Below are positions 50,149 to 59,419 of a stretch of DNA of 64,000 nt, in pieces. Both the position numbers and the translations under genes were made by a program. Location of the stretch: positions 372,001 through 436,000 of the forward strand of contig NZ_JABMKZ010000002.1 of assembly GCF_013204855.1 (NCBI RefSeq), given 5' to 3'. Below the pieces are notes generated by a model that did not search any database, had not been told where the DNA came from, and saw only the letters and a program-made list of their open reading frames with translations. How positions within the stretch are numbered: the first letter of the stretch is position 1; each line of letters begins with the position of its first letter. Source of the DNA: Paenibacillus alba (GTDB taxonomy: Bacteria > Bacillota > Bacilli > Paenibacillales > NBRC-103111).

Positions 50149-51192
50149 CTACTTGAATACTTTTGTTGTTGTCTCCACGGCAACCTCTTCAATCTCATGC
50201 GTCCGTACGCGGCCCATCAGATCCTGTGCAGCCAATTGCGGCGATTTCCCTTCGAAAAGAACATTATGCAGCTCATTCGTAATAGGCATCACAACATCAT
50301 ATCGCTGTGCCAGCTCATAGGCTGCCTTCGTTGTTTTCACGCCTTCAACGACCATGCCCATCTCCTTGAGCACTTCATCAAGAGGAACGCCCTTCGCCAA
50401 TTTGTTGCCTGCTCGCCAATTCCGACTGTGCTGGCTCGTGCACGTAGCAATTAAGTCCCCGATACCTGCCAAACCAGCAAACGTCAATGGATTGGCGCCC
50501 ATTGTCGCTCCTAAGCGAGCGATTTCGGCCAAGCCTCTTGTCATTAGCGCAGCTTTGGCATTGTCACCGAAGCCAAGTCCGTCAGTGAGACCTGCTCCAA
50601 GCGCAATTATATTTTTGAGCGCGCCGCCAATTTCTACACCGGCTACGTCCGGATTCGTATAGACGCGGAAATAAGCATTGATCATTAAATCTTGGGCAGC
50701 TTCGGCAGCTTCCAAGTCTTCAGCCGCGACTACAACCGTAGTCGGACGTTTCTGAATGACTTCTTCGGCGTGACTAGGCCCTGATAAGACAACGAACCGT
50801 TTGGGATCATGCTCCGGAAGCTCGTCGGACAGCACTTCTGTCATCCGTTTGAGCGTGCCTGTCTCGAAGCCTTTGGTCGCATGGATAATCAGCGCGTCAT
50901 TCTTCAAGAATGGACGTATTTGCGCAGCAACGTCTCGCATTCCGGCTGAGGGCACGACCATGACAATGGCGTCCGCATCCTCAACAGCTTCCTGCAGCGA
51001 ATGCGTAGCGACAATCAGTGGTGATAACTCGACATCTTGGAGAAACCGATGATTCGTATGTTTTGTATTAATTTCTTGCACTTGCTCCTCGTTACGAGAC
51101 CATAACAGGACTTGCTTCCCGTTATCCGCCAGTACCGAGGCAAGCGCCGTTCCCCAACTTCCAGCCACAAGTACCGATACTTTGTTTGACAC
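50149..51192 (-). CDS. gpsA: Glycerol-3-phosphate dehydrogenase [NAD(P)+], with a substituted nucleotide loop
   Basis: Makes sn-glycerol-3-phosphate from dihydroxyacetone phosphate for phospholipids; PlsY and PlsC use the product. The usual GAGSWGTALA loop reads VAGSWGTALA here: Val9 replaces the first Gly, by GTG in place of GGG. Otherwise normal: VVVPSAGMR, VLSGPSHAEEV, GVEIGGALKNIIALG, GLAGIGDLIATCTS. 347 residues, GTG start with AGGAGGG six bases upstream. A real change or one-base sequencing error. Confidence 0.95.
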   Translation of the reverse strand: MSNKVSVLVAGSWGTALASVLADNGKQVLLWSRNEEQVQEINTKHTNHRFLQDVELSPLIVATHSLQEAVEDADAIVMVVPSAGMRDVAAQIRPFLKNDALIIHATKGFETGTLKRMTEVLSDELPEHDPKRFVVLSGPSHAEEVIQKRPTTVVVAAEDLEAAEAAQDLMINAYFRVYTNPDVAGVEIGGALKNIIALGAGLTDGLGFGDNAKAALMTRGLAEIARLGATMGANPLTFAGLAGIGDLIATCTSQHSRNWRAGNKLAKGVPLDEVLKEMGMVVEGVKTTKAAYELAQRYDVVMPITNELHNVLFEGKSPQLAAQDLMGRVRTHEIEEVAVETTTKVFK

Positions 51193-51218
51193 GGTAATCC
51201 CTCCTAAGAGTTTTCAGG

Positions 51219-51827
51219 CTATGCTCTTTTTTGACCCAGCTTGTTCTCTTTACCTTGAATTAATTTCACAATATTGGTTCGATGCCGCATAAATGCAAAC
51301 GCACACAACAAAATACTAATCCACAAAACAGGCATAGGTCGGTCCATCCCCCAAATAAGGAAAGGTAAAAGTGCCGTTAAAATCAGGGAACCGAGTGAGA
51401 CGAAACGCGTAATGGCAATAATCACAATAGCTGTCAGACCTGCAATGAGCGTTGGGATGAAACAAAGTGTCGCCATAACACCGATAGTGGTTGCTATGCC
51501 TTTTCCACCTCGGAACCCAAAAAAAACAGGCCAATTGTGACCTACAATAGCCGCTAACCCGCACAACACGCGAACCCAAATGTCATCCGGCCCAGAAGCT
51601 GCCCACATCCCCAAACAGACAGCGGCAACTCCTTTGAAGCCGTCAAGAAGCAACACCAGAATTGCCGGACCTTTGCCCAGCACACGTAGCGTATTCGTTG
51701 CTCCTGCATTACCGCTGCCATGCTTGCGGATATCAATGCCTTTAAACCATTTCCCGAATAAATAACTAAAGCTTATGGAGCCTAATAAATAACCCACTAC
51801 AATTGTTATTATGGAAAGTAAAAGCAA
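51219..51827 (-). CDS. plsY: Acyl-phosphate:glycerol-3-phosphate acyltransferase
   Basis: Membrane enzyme adding the first acyl chain from acyl-phosphate to glycerol-3-phosphate. Five or six helices; GYLLGSISFSYLFGKW, HGSGNAGATNTLRVLGK and GHNWPVFFGFRGGKGIAT are the three conserved loops. 202 residues. TTG start at 51827 with AGGAG ten bases upstream. Directly after der and before gpsA, which makes its substrate. Confidence 0.96.
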   Translation of the reverse strand: MLLLSIITIVVGYLLGSISFSYLFGKWFKGIDIRKHGSGNAGATNTLRVLGKGPAILVLLLDGFKGVAAVCLGMWAASGPDDIWVRVLCGLAAIVGHNWPVFFGFRGGKGIATTIGVMATLCFIPTLIAGLTAIVIIAITRFVSLGSLILTALLPFLIWGMDRPMPVLWISILLCAFAFMRHRTNIVKLIQGKENKLGQKRA

Positions 51828-51841
51828 GCTACAACATCTCC

Positions 51842-53167
51842 TTATTCTTTGTCCGAAGACTTTCTGCGGCTTAAGATACGAATCGGTGTCCCTTCGAAAC
51901 CAAAGGCAGCACGAATTTTGTTATCCAAGTACCGCTCGTATGAAAAGTGCATGAGCTCAGGCTCATTCACGAATAGTACAAAGACAGGAGGTTTAACGGC
52001 CACTTGCGTGACATAATTGATGCGCAGACGTTTCCCTTTATCCGTTGGCGGCGGGTTATAAGCAACCGCATCAGAAACAACATCATTCAGTAAATGAGTC
52101 GCCACGCGCAAGGAGTGGTTTTCTGCCACTTGAATGACGACAGGCAGCAATTTATGCAATCGCTGCGTTGTTTTCGCTGAAACGAATACAATCGGAGCAT
52201 AGCTCAGGAATAGGAAATGATCACGGATCGTCTGTGTAAAATGCTGCATCGTTTTATCGTCTTTGTCCACGATATCCCATTTATTTACGACAATGACAAT
52301 CGCTTTTCCTGCTTCGTGCGCATAACCAGCGATATGCTTGTCTTGATCGATAATGCCTTCTTGGCCGTCGATGACAACAAGCACAACATCCGCACGCTCG
52401 ATCGCCTTCATAGCGCGCATCACACTGTATTTCTCTGTATTTTCATAAACCTTGCCTCTTTTGCGCATACCAGCTGTGTCAATGATAACAAACTTCTGAT
52501 CATCTCGCTCAAAAGGCGTATCAATGGCATCACGCGTTGTGCCTGCCACATCACTTACGATGACACGCTCTTCGCCAAGTATCGCATTCGTCATGGACGA
52601 TTTGCCGACATTCGGACGTCCGATCAGCGCAAATTTAATAACTTCCTCGCCATATTCATCGTCTTTCTTATCCGGGAACAGATTGCAAACCACTTCGAGC
52701 AAATCGCCGATTCCAATCCCATGGGAACCTGAAATCCCAACAGGATCTCCAAAGCCAAGAGAATAGAATTCATAGATATCATCTTGACGTGCAAGGTTAT
52801 CTACTTTATTAACAGCCAGCACGATTGGTTTTTTGGAACGGAATAACAATTGAGCTACCTCTTCATCTGAAGGGGTAACGCCTGCTTTGGCATCTACCAT
52901 GAATACAATAACATCCGCTTCTTCAATCGCAAGCTCCGCTTGGATACGCACAGACTTAAGAATCGCATCTTCGCCATCAATTTCAATACCGCCTGTATCA
53001 ATGACGCTGAATGACGTATTCAGCCATTCCCCAACTCCATATAAACGATCACGAGTAACACCAGGTTTATCTTCCACAATCGCAAGACGATCGCCAACGA
53101 TTCGATTAAAAATGGTGGATTTGCCGACATTCGGTCGGCCAACAATTGCAAGAACAGGTCTAGCCAC
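51842..53167 (-). CDS. der: Ribosome-assembly GTPase Der (EngA)
   Basis: Tandem GTPase for 50S maturation. G-domain 1 has [17 protein letters not shown] (residues about 7-23), [13 protein letters not shown]; domain 2 has [32 protein letters not shown]; a KH-like C-terminal domain follows. 441 residues. GTG start with AGGAG ten bases upstream. An extended -10 TGTTATGAT is visible about 70 bases upstream. Confidence 0.97.
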   Translation of the reverse strand: MARPVLAIVGRPNVGKSTIFNRIVGDRLAIVEDKPGVTRDRLYGVGEWLNTSFSVIDTGGIEIDGEDAILKSVRIQAELAIEEADVIVFMVDAKAGVTPSDEEVAQLLFRSKKPIVLAVNKVDNLARQDDIYEFYSLGFGDPVGISGSHGIGIGDLLEVVCNLFPDKKDDEYGEEVIKFALIGRPNVGKSSMTNAILGEERVIVSDVAGTTRDAIDTPFERDDQKFVIIDTAGMRKRGKVYENTEKYSVMRAMKAIERADVVLVVIDGQEGIIDQDKHIAGYAHEAGKAIVIVVNKWDIVDKDDKTMQHFTQTIRDHFLFLSYAPIVFVSAKTTQRLHKLLPVVIQVAENHSLRVATHLLNDVVSDAVAYNPPPTDKGKRLRINYVTQVAVKPPVFVLFVNEPELMHFSYERYLDNKIRAAFGFEGTPIRILSRRKSSDKE

Positions 53168-53298
53168 TTCTCATTCACTCCTTCGAATTCCATGATCAGC
53201 CACGGAAAAATACGCAACTTACATCATAACAAAAAAGACACGGCTTGGCTAATCTCATTTGAGATTCCGCTCCTAAGAGCGCAAGCTTACATCAACTT

Positions 53299-53478
53299 TC
53301 ATGTATGCTTGACCAAGATCATCGTGCCATTTTTCAAATCGTGGGCGTTCGCATCCAATATTTTCTCAAGTGAAAATGACACTTTTTGCAGATCCTCTTC
53401 TTGATCTACCACGAAAATGGGGGCACCGCCAGCCACCTTATCCTTCATTAACGTCACGATTGCAACAATTTGCGCCAC
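53299..53478 (-). CDS. capA: Capping complex subunit CapA, partner of YIEGIA
   Basis: 59 residues, MAQIVAIVTLMKDKVAGGAP and ILDANAHDLKNGTMILVKHT at the end. Databases describe this family as the capping-complex subunit for YIEGIA proteins. GTG start at 53478, seven bases past the YIEGIA stop; GGGG lies 12 bases upstream. TGA at 53299-53301. The closest recognised partner is the YIEGIA gene just before it, so the pair is one unit. Role in spore formation is inferred. Confidence 0.85.
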   Translation of the reverse strand: MAQIVAIVTLMKDKVAGGAPIFVVDQEEDLQKVSFSLEKILDANAHDLKNGTMILVKHT

Positions 53479-53484
53479 CCTGCA

Positions 53485-54390
53485 TCAATTCCCCTTCCCT
53501 TTGTTTACTCCGGCTTCAGAAGGCATGCGTACTGCGCTTTCCAGAACAGGGACCCGATGAAGAGCGGTGGTCGTCTTCTCTATATCTTTCTCTTGCGAGA
53601 GCAGAAAAACGCCAATGGTTCCCGTATTCATATCCAGCTTCGCCATCGGTCTTAATGAGGGCTCGCCTTCATCGCGGTAAACGCCAAATAAGGTGGACAT
53701 ATCGTGAAGTATCGCCTGTCTTTGACCTAAATTCGCTAAGGTCACACGTGCATTCCGATTTTTGGGTTTGACCAGAAAACCGAGGCCGTGTTCAACAATT
53801 TTGTCCCTGCTATCCTTTAACCCGACATTCATGATGTAAATATTGCCGACAAACAAATCAGGTCCATCCATCCTAAGCGCGACCGATTCAATGTCAGCAA
53901 TAGAGCCTAATTTATTGCCTGACTTGAAATAGTTAGCCATCCAAATTGACATAAGACCTGCTGCTATTCCCCAATACCATGGAAACAAGATACTGAACAA
54001 CGAGGCCAAAAACGAGGTGAAAATAACGAGATAATTTCGCCCCTCGAACACCATTGCTATGCCTTCAATATATGCCGCACCTCTGGGGACTAGTTCAAGT
54101 TCATCTATTTTGGACAAGCTTTGCCGCTCCATATTGCGGACATCCCTGAACTGCTGAGCCGCTAGAGAAAGGAAGGTAACCGCCGTATAATTTTTGTCAA
54201 GCAAAGCCGGGACGGCCACTGCGCCTAATCCAGCCGCGATGACCCCCAAGGAGATATGAATAATTTTGCCATGAGGATAGGTAGGGTATTGCCGGTAATC
54301 GGTTCTGAGCATATTCAGCCTTGCGAGAATGCCAAATATGACCCCTATCACAATACCAATCGTGTAGCGATGCGAGTAAAACCAGTCCAT
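53485..54390 (-). CDS. YIEGIA family membrane protein
   Basis: Named for the conserved AAYIEGIAMVFEGRNY seen here near residue 108. Four hydrophobic helices (IGIVIGVIFGILARLNML; ISLGVIAAGLGAVAVPALL; LVIFTSFLASLFSILFPWYWG) then a soluble C-terminal domain. 301 residues. ATG 54390, right after the yphA TAA. Spore-former family; partner CapA is the next gene. Biochemical role uncertain to me. Confidence 0.9.
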   Translation of the reverse strand: MDWFYSHRYTIGIVIGVIFGILARLNMLRTDYRQYPTYPHGKIIHISLGVIAAGLGAVAVPALLDKNYTAVTFLSLAAQQFRDVRNMERQSLSKIDELELVPRGAAYIEGIAMVFEGRNYLVIFTSFLASLFSILFPWYWGIAAGLMSIWMANYFKSGNKLGSIADIESVALRMDGPDLFVGNIYIMNVGLKDSRDKIVEHGLGFLVKPKNRNARVTLANLGQRQAILHDMSTLFGVYRDEGEPSLRPMAKLDMNTGTIGVFLLSQEKDIEKTTTALHRVPVLESAVRMPSEAGVNKGKGN

Positions 54391-55017
54391 TTACTTACGC
54401 CACCCTCCTTTGCGCTCCATCCAATTTCTTATCGCACTGCGGCATCCTTGATAGGCGGCTTGAACGATGATCGTCACTGTACGCGCTGCAAAGACCGACA
54501 ACCACCACTGATCTTGAAACATTGCGTTCCCCAATTGATGATAGCCATTCACTGGGTGAATTCCCGCCTGGTACATATCACCAAGCAAATAACCAATGGA
54601 TAAGGCAGCAATCTGATCGCTGGCTTTGCGCTGCAAAATAACAACGACCATTGCTAGCAACAATGCAATATCCCACTGCGAATTTCGCACGATGAGGATG
54701 GGATCCATTTCGAGCAGCTGCTGCAATAAGAAATGTAAAGATCCAAGAAGCAAACCGATGGATAGCAAATGAAGCTTATGTATAAAACCTCGAGTTGCAT
54801 AGAGAATTCCCAGACTGATCAGAAAAACTTCTACATAAACCAACTGCACATGGACGTGGCGAACGGTTATTGCCAATCTGGATAAAACAAGCCATGAGAC
54901 AAAAAAAAGAAGCATGCCTTTGTGCGATATCCTTCTGACATACAGGTCTTTCCAACCGCTGGCAAACAAGATCATCGTGATGCTAAGGAGAATAAGCGAC
55001 AAATAACCGGAGTTCAT
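54391..55017 (-). CDS. yphA: YphA family membrane protein
   Basis: Six or more hydrophobic helices with short loops, basic C-terminus (MERKGGWRK). 208 residues, about B. subtilis YphA length, and the same neighbours (fni or der side). ATG 55017. It precedes YIEGIA with no gap, so the two with capA form an operon. A possible sigma-G promoter (GAGTA-N17-CATACTA) lies about 110 bases upstream. Function unknown. Confidence 0.82.
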   Translation of the reverse strand: MNSGYLSLILLSITMILFASGWKDLYVRRISHKGMLLFFVSWLVLSRLAITVRHVHVQLVYVEVFLISLGILYATRGFIHKLHLLSIGLLLGSLHFLLQQLLEMDPILIVRNSQWDIALLLAMVVVILQRKASDQIAALSIGYLLGDMYQAGIHPVNGYHQLGNAMFQDQWWLSVFAARTVTIIVQAAYQGCRSAIRNWMERKGGWRK

Positions 55018-55171
55018 AATCTAACCACCCTACAAGGCATAGGCTGCTCTGATGACATCATGCTGTCACTGAACTGCCTGCGGATCGTTCAAGCTCCTGC
55101 TCCGTCTGGCGGAGAGAAGCTCTATCTGATCCTTAGTATGGCAATATTCCGATTATTTACTCCGGTTGGCA

Positions 55172-56212
55172 TTATCTTGCATATGAAGTTAAGTCGATTC
55201 CTCTGGCCCGGCACCACTCTGCCGTCTCACCCGTAATGACAACCGGGCTGTTCCCTAATGCTTGAACCGTATTTGTGCCTAAGGCTGTCATGATAAGTAT
55301 AAGTCCATGATGAAGCTCGTCCGCAAATCGGTGCAGCGCATCCACGCCCTCGCTGCGCAGCACCTTCAGGAACGCGCCTGCCATTCCAACGGCTGATGCT
55401 CCCAACGCTAACGCTTTGGCTGCCTCCAAAGCGTTCGTAATGCCGCCTGAGGCGATAACTGAGCCTCGCGCATACACCGACAACGCCTCCAGAAGCGAGA
55501 TGCTGGTCGGTGTCCCCCAATCGTTCAGCCAGTCCATCGCGGCCGGACGTCTGGCATTCTCAATCGCGGCGAAATTCGTGCCGCCTGAGCCTCCAACATC
55601 GAGCACACGGACGCCGATATTGTGTAATTGTCTGGCATTGTCCTTGGAGATGCCGAAGCCTACTTCCTTCACTATGACCGGCACAGGCACCTGCCGGACA
55701 ATGGCTTCAATACGCCCCAGCATCCCGACAAAGCTGCGATCTCCCTCCGGCATGATGAGCTCCTGCATCACATTCAAATGAATTTGAAGCGCATTCGCTT
55801 CAATCATATCGACGGCTCGAACAGCTTGTTCCACGGAAGCCTCACTGCCCAAATTCGCAAACACGATGCCACTCGGATTCTCGCGACGTACAACTTGGTA
55901 GCTGGATGCCACCTCGCTGTTCTTAATCGCTGACATTTGGGAGCCGACAGCCATCGCCATCCCTTTCTCTCTTGCCACAATCGCTAGCTCGCGATTAATG
56001 CTTTCTGTTTCCTGAGCGCCGCCTGTCATGGCATTAATCAAAATCGGCGAACTCATAATGAGGTCGCCGATTTGGGTGGTTAATGCAATATGATCCGTCG
56101 AAGTCTCAGGTAGACAGTTATGCACAAGCTTGATATCTGACAGCCCCTGCTGCCCAGATTGACCAAGCTCCAGCGCGTAATGGACATGTTCCATTTTGCG
56201 TGAGATGCGCAT
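55172..56212 (-). CDS. fni: Isopentenyl-diphosphate delta-isomerase, type 2
   Basis: FMN- and NADPH-dependent isomerase of IPP and DMAPP (Fni/IDI-2). INAMTGGAQETESINRELA, GSQMSAIKN, HLNVMQELIMPEGDRSF, VIVKEVGFGIS and DVGGSGGTNFAAIE are the signatures. 346 residues. ATG 56212 with AGGGGGA upstream. Supplies the building blocks used by HepS/HepT. C/G-rich in the middle, unlike its neighbours. Confidence 0.96.
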   Translation of the reverse strand: MRISRKMEHVHYALELGQSGQQGLSDIKLVHNCLPETSTDHIALTTQIGDLIMSSPILINAMTGGAQETESINRELAIVAREKGMAMAVGSQMSAIKNSEVASSYQVVRRENPSGIVFANLGSEASVEQAVRAVDMIEANALQIHLNVMQELIMPEGDRSFVGMLGRIEAIVRQVPVPVIVKEVGFGISKDNARQLHNIGVRVLDVGGSGGTNFAAIENARRPAAMDWLNDWGTPTSISLLEALSVYARGSVIASGGITNALEAAKALALGASAVGMAGAFLKVLRSEGVDALHRFADELHHGLILIMTALGTNTVQALGNSPVVITGETAEWCRARGIDLTSYAR

Positions 56213-56248
56213 CCTTATGGTCCCCCTAAGAAGTATGGAATCACTCTA

Positions 56249-57568
56249 TTATTTTTTGAATTTAGCTAATTTATCGCCAAAGCGCTCGCCAAGTGTCATG
56301 GAAAGTCCTTGATTGCTCAGGGAAACATTCTCATTACCAGCGATTTCTTTTTGATGACTTGCGCTGTTACCGCGGTCACGATCGCCTCTTGGTTGTCTTT
56401 CTCTGTCTGGTTTGCCAGCTGTTGGAGCAGCTGCGCCAGCTGGAGCTTCTGGAGCATCTTCTGTTTCTTTGATACTTAGGCTAACACGTTTCTCAGCTGT
56501 GTTGATTTCCAAGACTTTCACTTGAACTTCTTGGCCTTCTTTCAACACTTCATGCGGAGTGCCGATGTGACGGTGTGCAATTTGGGAAATGTGCACTAAA
56601 CCTTCAACACCAGGAGCTACTTCAACGAATGCGCCGAAAGCTGCAAGACGTTTCACAGTACCTGTAACGATGTCGCCAGCTTTGAAGTCACGCTCAACAT
56701 TGGACCATGGGCCTTCTTGAGTCGCTTTGATGCTCAAGCTGATTTTATCATTGGAAGGATCAAGCTTAAGGATTTGCACCTTTACTTTGTCGCCTTCTTT
56801 GACTACGTCAGAAGCTTGTTCTACGTGGTGCCAAGCCAGTTCAGAAATATGAACCAAACCATCGATACCACCGATATCAATGAACGCGCCAAATTGCGTC
56901 AAACGTTGAACTGTACCGTCCAGTACTTGACCAACTTGAAGTCCTTCGATGATTTTCTTTTTGTTCGCTTCGAACTCTTCATCCAATACATCTTTTTGGG
57001 AAAGGATGACTTTGTTTTTCTCGCGATCGATTTCTTTCACACGCAGGCGCAAAGTGCGGCCTTTGTAAGAAGAGAAATCTTCAACGAATTGACGCTCAAC
57101 CATGGAAGCCGGTACGAAACCGCGCACGCCGATATCAACAACAAGTCCGCCTTTAACAACTTCAGATACCGTTGCTTCAATAACTTCTTTGCTGTCTAAT
57201 TGACCTTGCAATGTTTCCCATGCTTTTTCGTTATCGACTACACGTTTGGACAATACAAGAGTTTCTTTCGCATCGTTGATTGAAACGACTTTAAGTTCAA
57301 CCTCTTGACCCAATTGGACAGCTTGACCCGCATCGTCCAAGCTTACGGAAGAAAGCTCTTTAACCGGGATAACACCATCGTATTTGTAACCGATATCCAC
57401 GAAGGCTTGATCTGCGTCTACTTTAACGATTTTGCCTTTTACAGTAGCGCCTTTCTTAAGAACCGGCACATTGTTAAGTGCGTGTTCTGCTTCTGCTTGC
57501 GATACGGCTGTTTCTTGTGCTTCTTGAACTTCTTGGGTTTGATCTTCAACTTTTACTTCATCTGACAT
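56249..57568 (-). CDS. ypfD: S1-domain RNA-binding protein (30S ribosomal protein S1 homologue, YpfD)
   Basis: Four S1 domains (KGATVKGKIVKVDADQAFVDI; IEATVSEVVKGGLVVDIGVR; LDGTVQRLTQFGAFIDIGGI; VTGTVKRLAAFGAFVEVAPG), then an Ala/Pro/Arg-rich linker and a basic tail. 439 residues, longer than B. subtilis YpfD (about 380). Binds mRNA or ribosome. ATG 57568 with GGAGGG seven bases upstream. Between plsC and fni. Confidence 0.95.
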   Translation of the reverse strand: MSDEVKVEDQTQEVQEAQETAVSQAEAEHALNNVPVLKKGATVKGKIVKVDADQAFVDIGYKYDGVIPVKELSSVSLDDAGQAVQLGQEVELKVVSINDAKETLVLSKRVVDNEKAWETLQGQLDSKEVIEATVSEVVKGGLVVDIGVRGFVPASMVERQFVEDFSSYKGRTLRLRVKEIDREKNKVILSQKDVLDEEFEANKKKIIEGLQVGQVLDGTVQRLTQFGAFIDIGGIDGLVHISELAWHHVEQASDVVKEGDKVKVQILKLDPSNDKISLSIKATQEGPWSNVERDFKAGDIVTGTVKRLAAFGAFVEVAPGVEGLVHISQIAHRHIGTPHEVLKEGQEVQVKVLEINTAEKRVSLSIKETEDAPEAPAGAAAPTAGKPDRERQPRGDRDRGNSASHQKEIAGNENVSLSNQGLSMTLGERFGDKLAKFKK

Positions 57569-57718
57569 GGGATTACCCTCCTCTAATTACAACCAACAAT
57601 AAATAATTTATAAGTCACAAAGCAGGATATTAGCTTCTACTCTGTTTCAAACAAAACAATAACTTCCATTCGCTTTAAAGATAGTATAATTCCAAGCTTT
57701 CGATTCCATACATTGTTG

Positions 57719-58300
57719 CTAACCTTTGCTATAAGCGGTATGTAACCGGCGAATTTCCTTCATAATGGCTTCGGTTGCCAGCTCCAAGTCTTCAGAGCTT
57801 CCTCCCGCATATGCGCTGAGATCGAGTGGCTTTCCATACACGATCGTCATGCGTCGGAATAACGTATAAGTGCCAATAATCGCTACAGGAACGACAGCAG
57901 CTCCGGATTTAAGTGCAAGACTGGCTGCGCCCTTCTTGCCCATGCCACCGGCGTTGTTGCGCGATCCCTCCGGGAATACGCCCAGCATGTTACCGTCGCG
58001 AAGCAATTGCACGGCAAGTCGGATGGATTCTCTGCTAACGCCACCGCGTTTCACAGGAAATGCGCCAACTTTGGCAATAGCGGAACCAAGGACTGGGATA
58101 TCAAACAGCTCGGCTTTGGCCATAAAATGTACCATGCGCTTGAGCGGAGTACCTAGTAATGGCGGATCCAATAAGCTCGTGTGATTCCCGCAAAGCACAA
58201 CGGCCCCATCTGCAGGCACATTCTCCGTGCCTATGGCACGCATACGGAAAAATACAGTGAACATGAAACGAAACAAGGCCCTGCCGATGCGATACAGCAT
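57719..58300 (-). CDS. plsC: 1-acyl-sn-glycerol-3-phosphate acyltransferase
   Basis: Adds the second acyl chain to make phosphatidic acid. Acyltransferase box CGNHTSLLDPPLLG (HX4D), KAELFDIPVLGSAIAKVG, and FPEGSRNNAGGM (EGTR-like). One N-terminal hydrophobic helix. 193 residues from ATG 58300 (GGAGGTGG in the cmk end); a longer start at 58363 is not needed. With gpsA and plsY, the window holds the whole path to phosphatidic acid. Confidence 0.94.
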   Translation of the reverse strand: MLYRIGRALFRFMFTVFFRMRAIGTENVPADGAVVLCGNHTSLLDPPLLGTPLKRMVHFMAKAELFDIPVLGSAIAKVGAFPVKRGGVSRESIRLAVQLLRDGNMLGVFPEGSRNNAGGMGKKGAASLALKSGAAVVPVAIIGTYTLFRRMTIVYGKPLDLSAYAGGSSEDLELATEAIMKEIRRLHTAYSKG

Positions 58301-58301
58301 C

Positions 58302-58985
58302 TTATTTGCCACCTCCGACTTTGTCTTTACAAAGCCCAAGTATTTCGTCCACAACTTCCTCAATGGTCATTGAGGTGCTATCCATTAGCACAGCATCATG
58401 AGCACGCCTAAGCGGTGATATCTCTCGATCTTGATCCAATTGATCGCGTCTAGCGATGTCTTGCTCCAGTTCGGAGAGAGTCATGCTGCCTGTGCCGCTT
58501 TCCTGCATTTCTTTGAAACGACGCTCGGCTCGTTCCTCCACGCTAGCTGTCAGAAAGACCTTGATCTCTGCATCCGGCATCACGTGTGTGCCAATATCCC
58601 GGCCATCCATCACAACACCCTTGGATATAGCCATTTGCTTCTGCAGTGTTACAAGAAGCTGACGTACAGCTCCATAGCTTGCGATTAAGGAAACATAGTC
58701 CGTAATGGCCGTTGTGCGAATTGCCTTCGTCACATCGACACCATCCACGATCACTTGCTGTCCTTCTTCGCGAGGAATAAGCTCAATCTGCATGCGATTC
58801 GCCATAGCAGCTACTTCATTTTCTTGTTCAGGTTGCAGCCCTTCATGCTGTACTTTCCATGTTACTGCTCGATACATGGCTCCTGTATCCACATAAACGA
58901 AACCAAGTGCTCCGGCAACTAACCGTGCAATGGTACTTTTACCGGCTCCAGCAGGACCATCTATGGCAATATTGAACTTTTCCAA
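58302..58985 (-). CDS. cmk: Cytidylate kinase
   Basis: Phosphorylates CMP and dCMP with ATP. IAIDGPAGAGKSTIARLVAG (P-loop), YVDTGAMYRAVTW, VVMDGRDIGTHVMPDAEIKVFL and RRDQLDQDREISPL are clear. 227 residues. TTG start at 58985 with GGGAGGA upstream. Upstream a promoter sits on top of a terminator (see 59028-59089). Confidence 0.97.
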   Translation of the reverse strand: MEKFNIAIDGPAGAGKSTIARLVAGALGFVYVDTGAMYRAVTWKVQHEGLQPEQENEVAAMANRMQIELIPREEGQQVIVDGVDVTKAIRTTAITDYVSLIASYGAVRQLLVTLQKQMAISKGVVMDGRDIGTHVMPDAEIKVFLTASVEERAERRFKEMQESGTGSMTLSELEQDIARRDQLDQDREISPLRRAHDAVLMDSTSMTIEEVVDEILGLCKDKVGGGK

Positions 58986-59027
58986 GCTGCTGTTCCTCCC
59001 AACAATACTTTACAGTACCTTACGAAC

Positions 59028-59049
59028 AAAAAAGCAGGCACTGCCTGCT
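59028..59049 (-). terminator. Terminator hairpin after ypfB and inside the cmk leader
   Basis: AGCAGGC / GCCTGCT stem, AGT loop, six T on the minus strand. Also about five bases past the predicted start of the cmk transcript. Confidence 0.85.
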
Positions 59050-59060
59050 AATTAATTCAA

Positions 59061-59089
59061 ATTATATCACACTACTATGGTATATGCAA
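59061..59089 (-). promoter_or_regulatory. Extended -10 promoter upstream of cmk
   Basis: TGATATAAT (59061-59069) on the minus strand with a weak -35 TTGCAT at 17 bases (59084-59089). The transcript would start near 59054, almost directly at the terminator hairpin. Confidence 0.5.
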
Positions 59090-59124
59090 AACTTGGACCT
59101 ATGCAAGAGAGCACTAGAGTGTCT

Positions 59125-59349
59125 TTAGGAGCGCTCTTCATCGCCTGAATGAGGCATTATATAAGGCTTTCCCTCCAACGGCTCGACACGTGTAAAATGT
59201 TTGCGAATATACGGAATTTGCAGCAAAGCCTGCGCACAAATCAATAAAATGAAAAATACGAGCGTTGTCCGAATGATCACTTTCTCTACTTTGGCAGAGA
59301 AAAGGATAAACAGCTGCTCGTAGGATTTATGTTCTTGTTCCGAAGACAT
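59125..59349 (-). CDS. ypfB: YpfB family small membrane protein
   Basis: 74 residues: one helix (VIIRTTLVFFILLICAQALLQ) after an acidic start, and a polar tail with PYIMPHS. Position between ypfA and cmk and the PYIRKHFTRVEPLEG segment fit the YpfB/DUF5359 family. ATG 59349 with GAGGCG upstream; GTG 59361 is possible. Function unknown. Confidence 0.82.
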   Translation of the reverse strand: MSSEQEHKSYEQLFILFSAKVEKVIIRTTLVFFILLICAQALLQIPYIRKHFTRVEPLEGKPYIMPHSGDEERS

Positions 59350-59419
59350 GAGACGCCTCACCTGCTCGCATAGACATATTTTCTGCTAGTATGTCCATAC
59401 CTTGAGCTTCTCATGCCTA

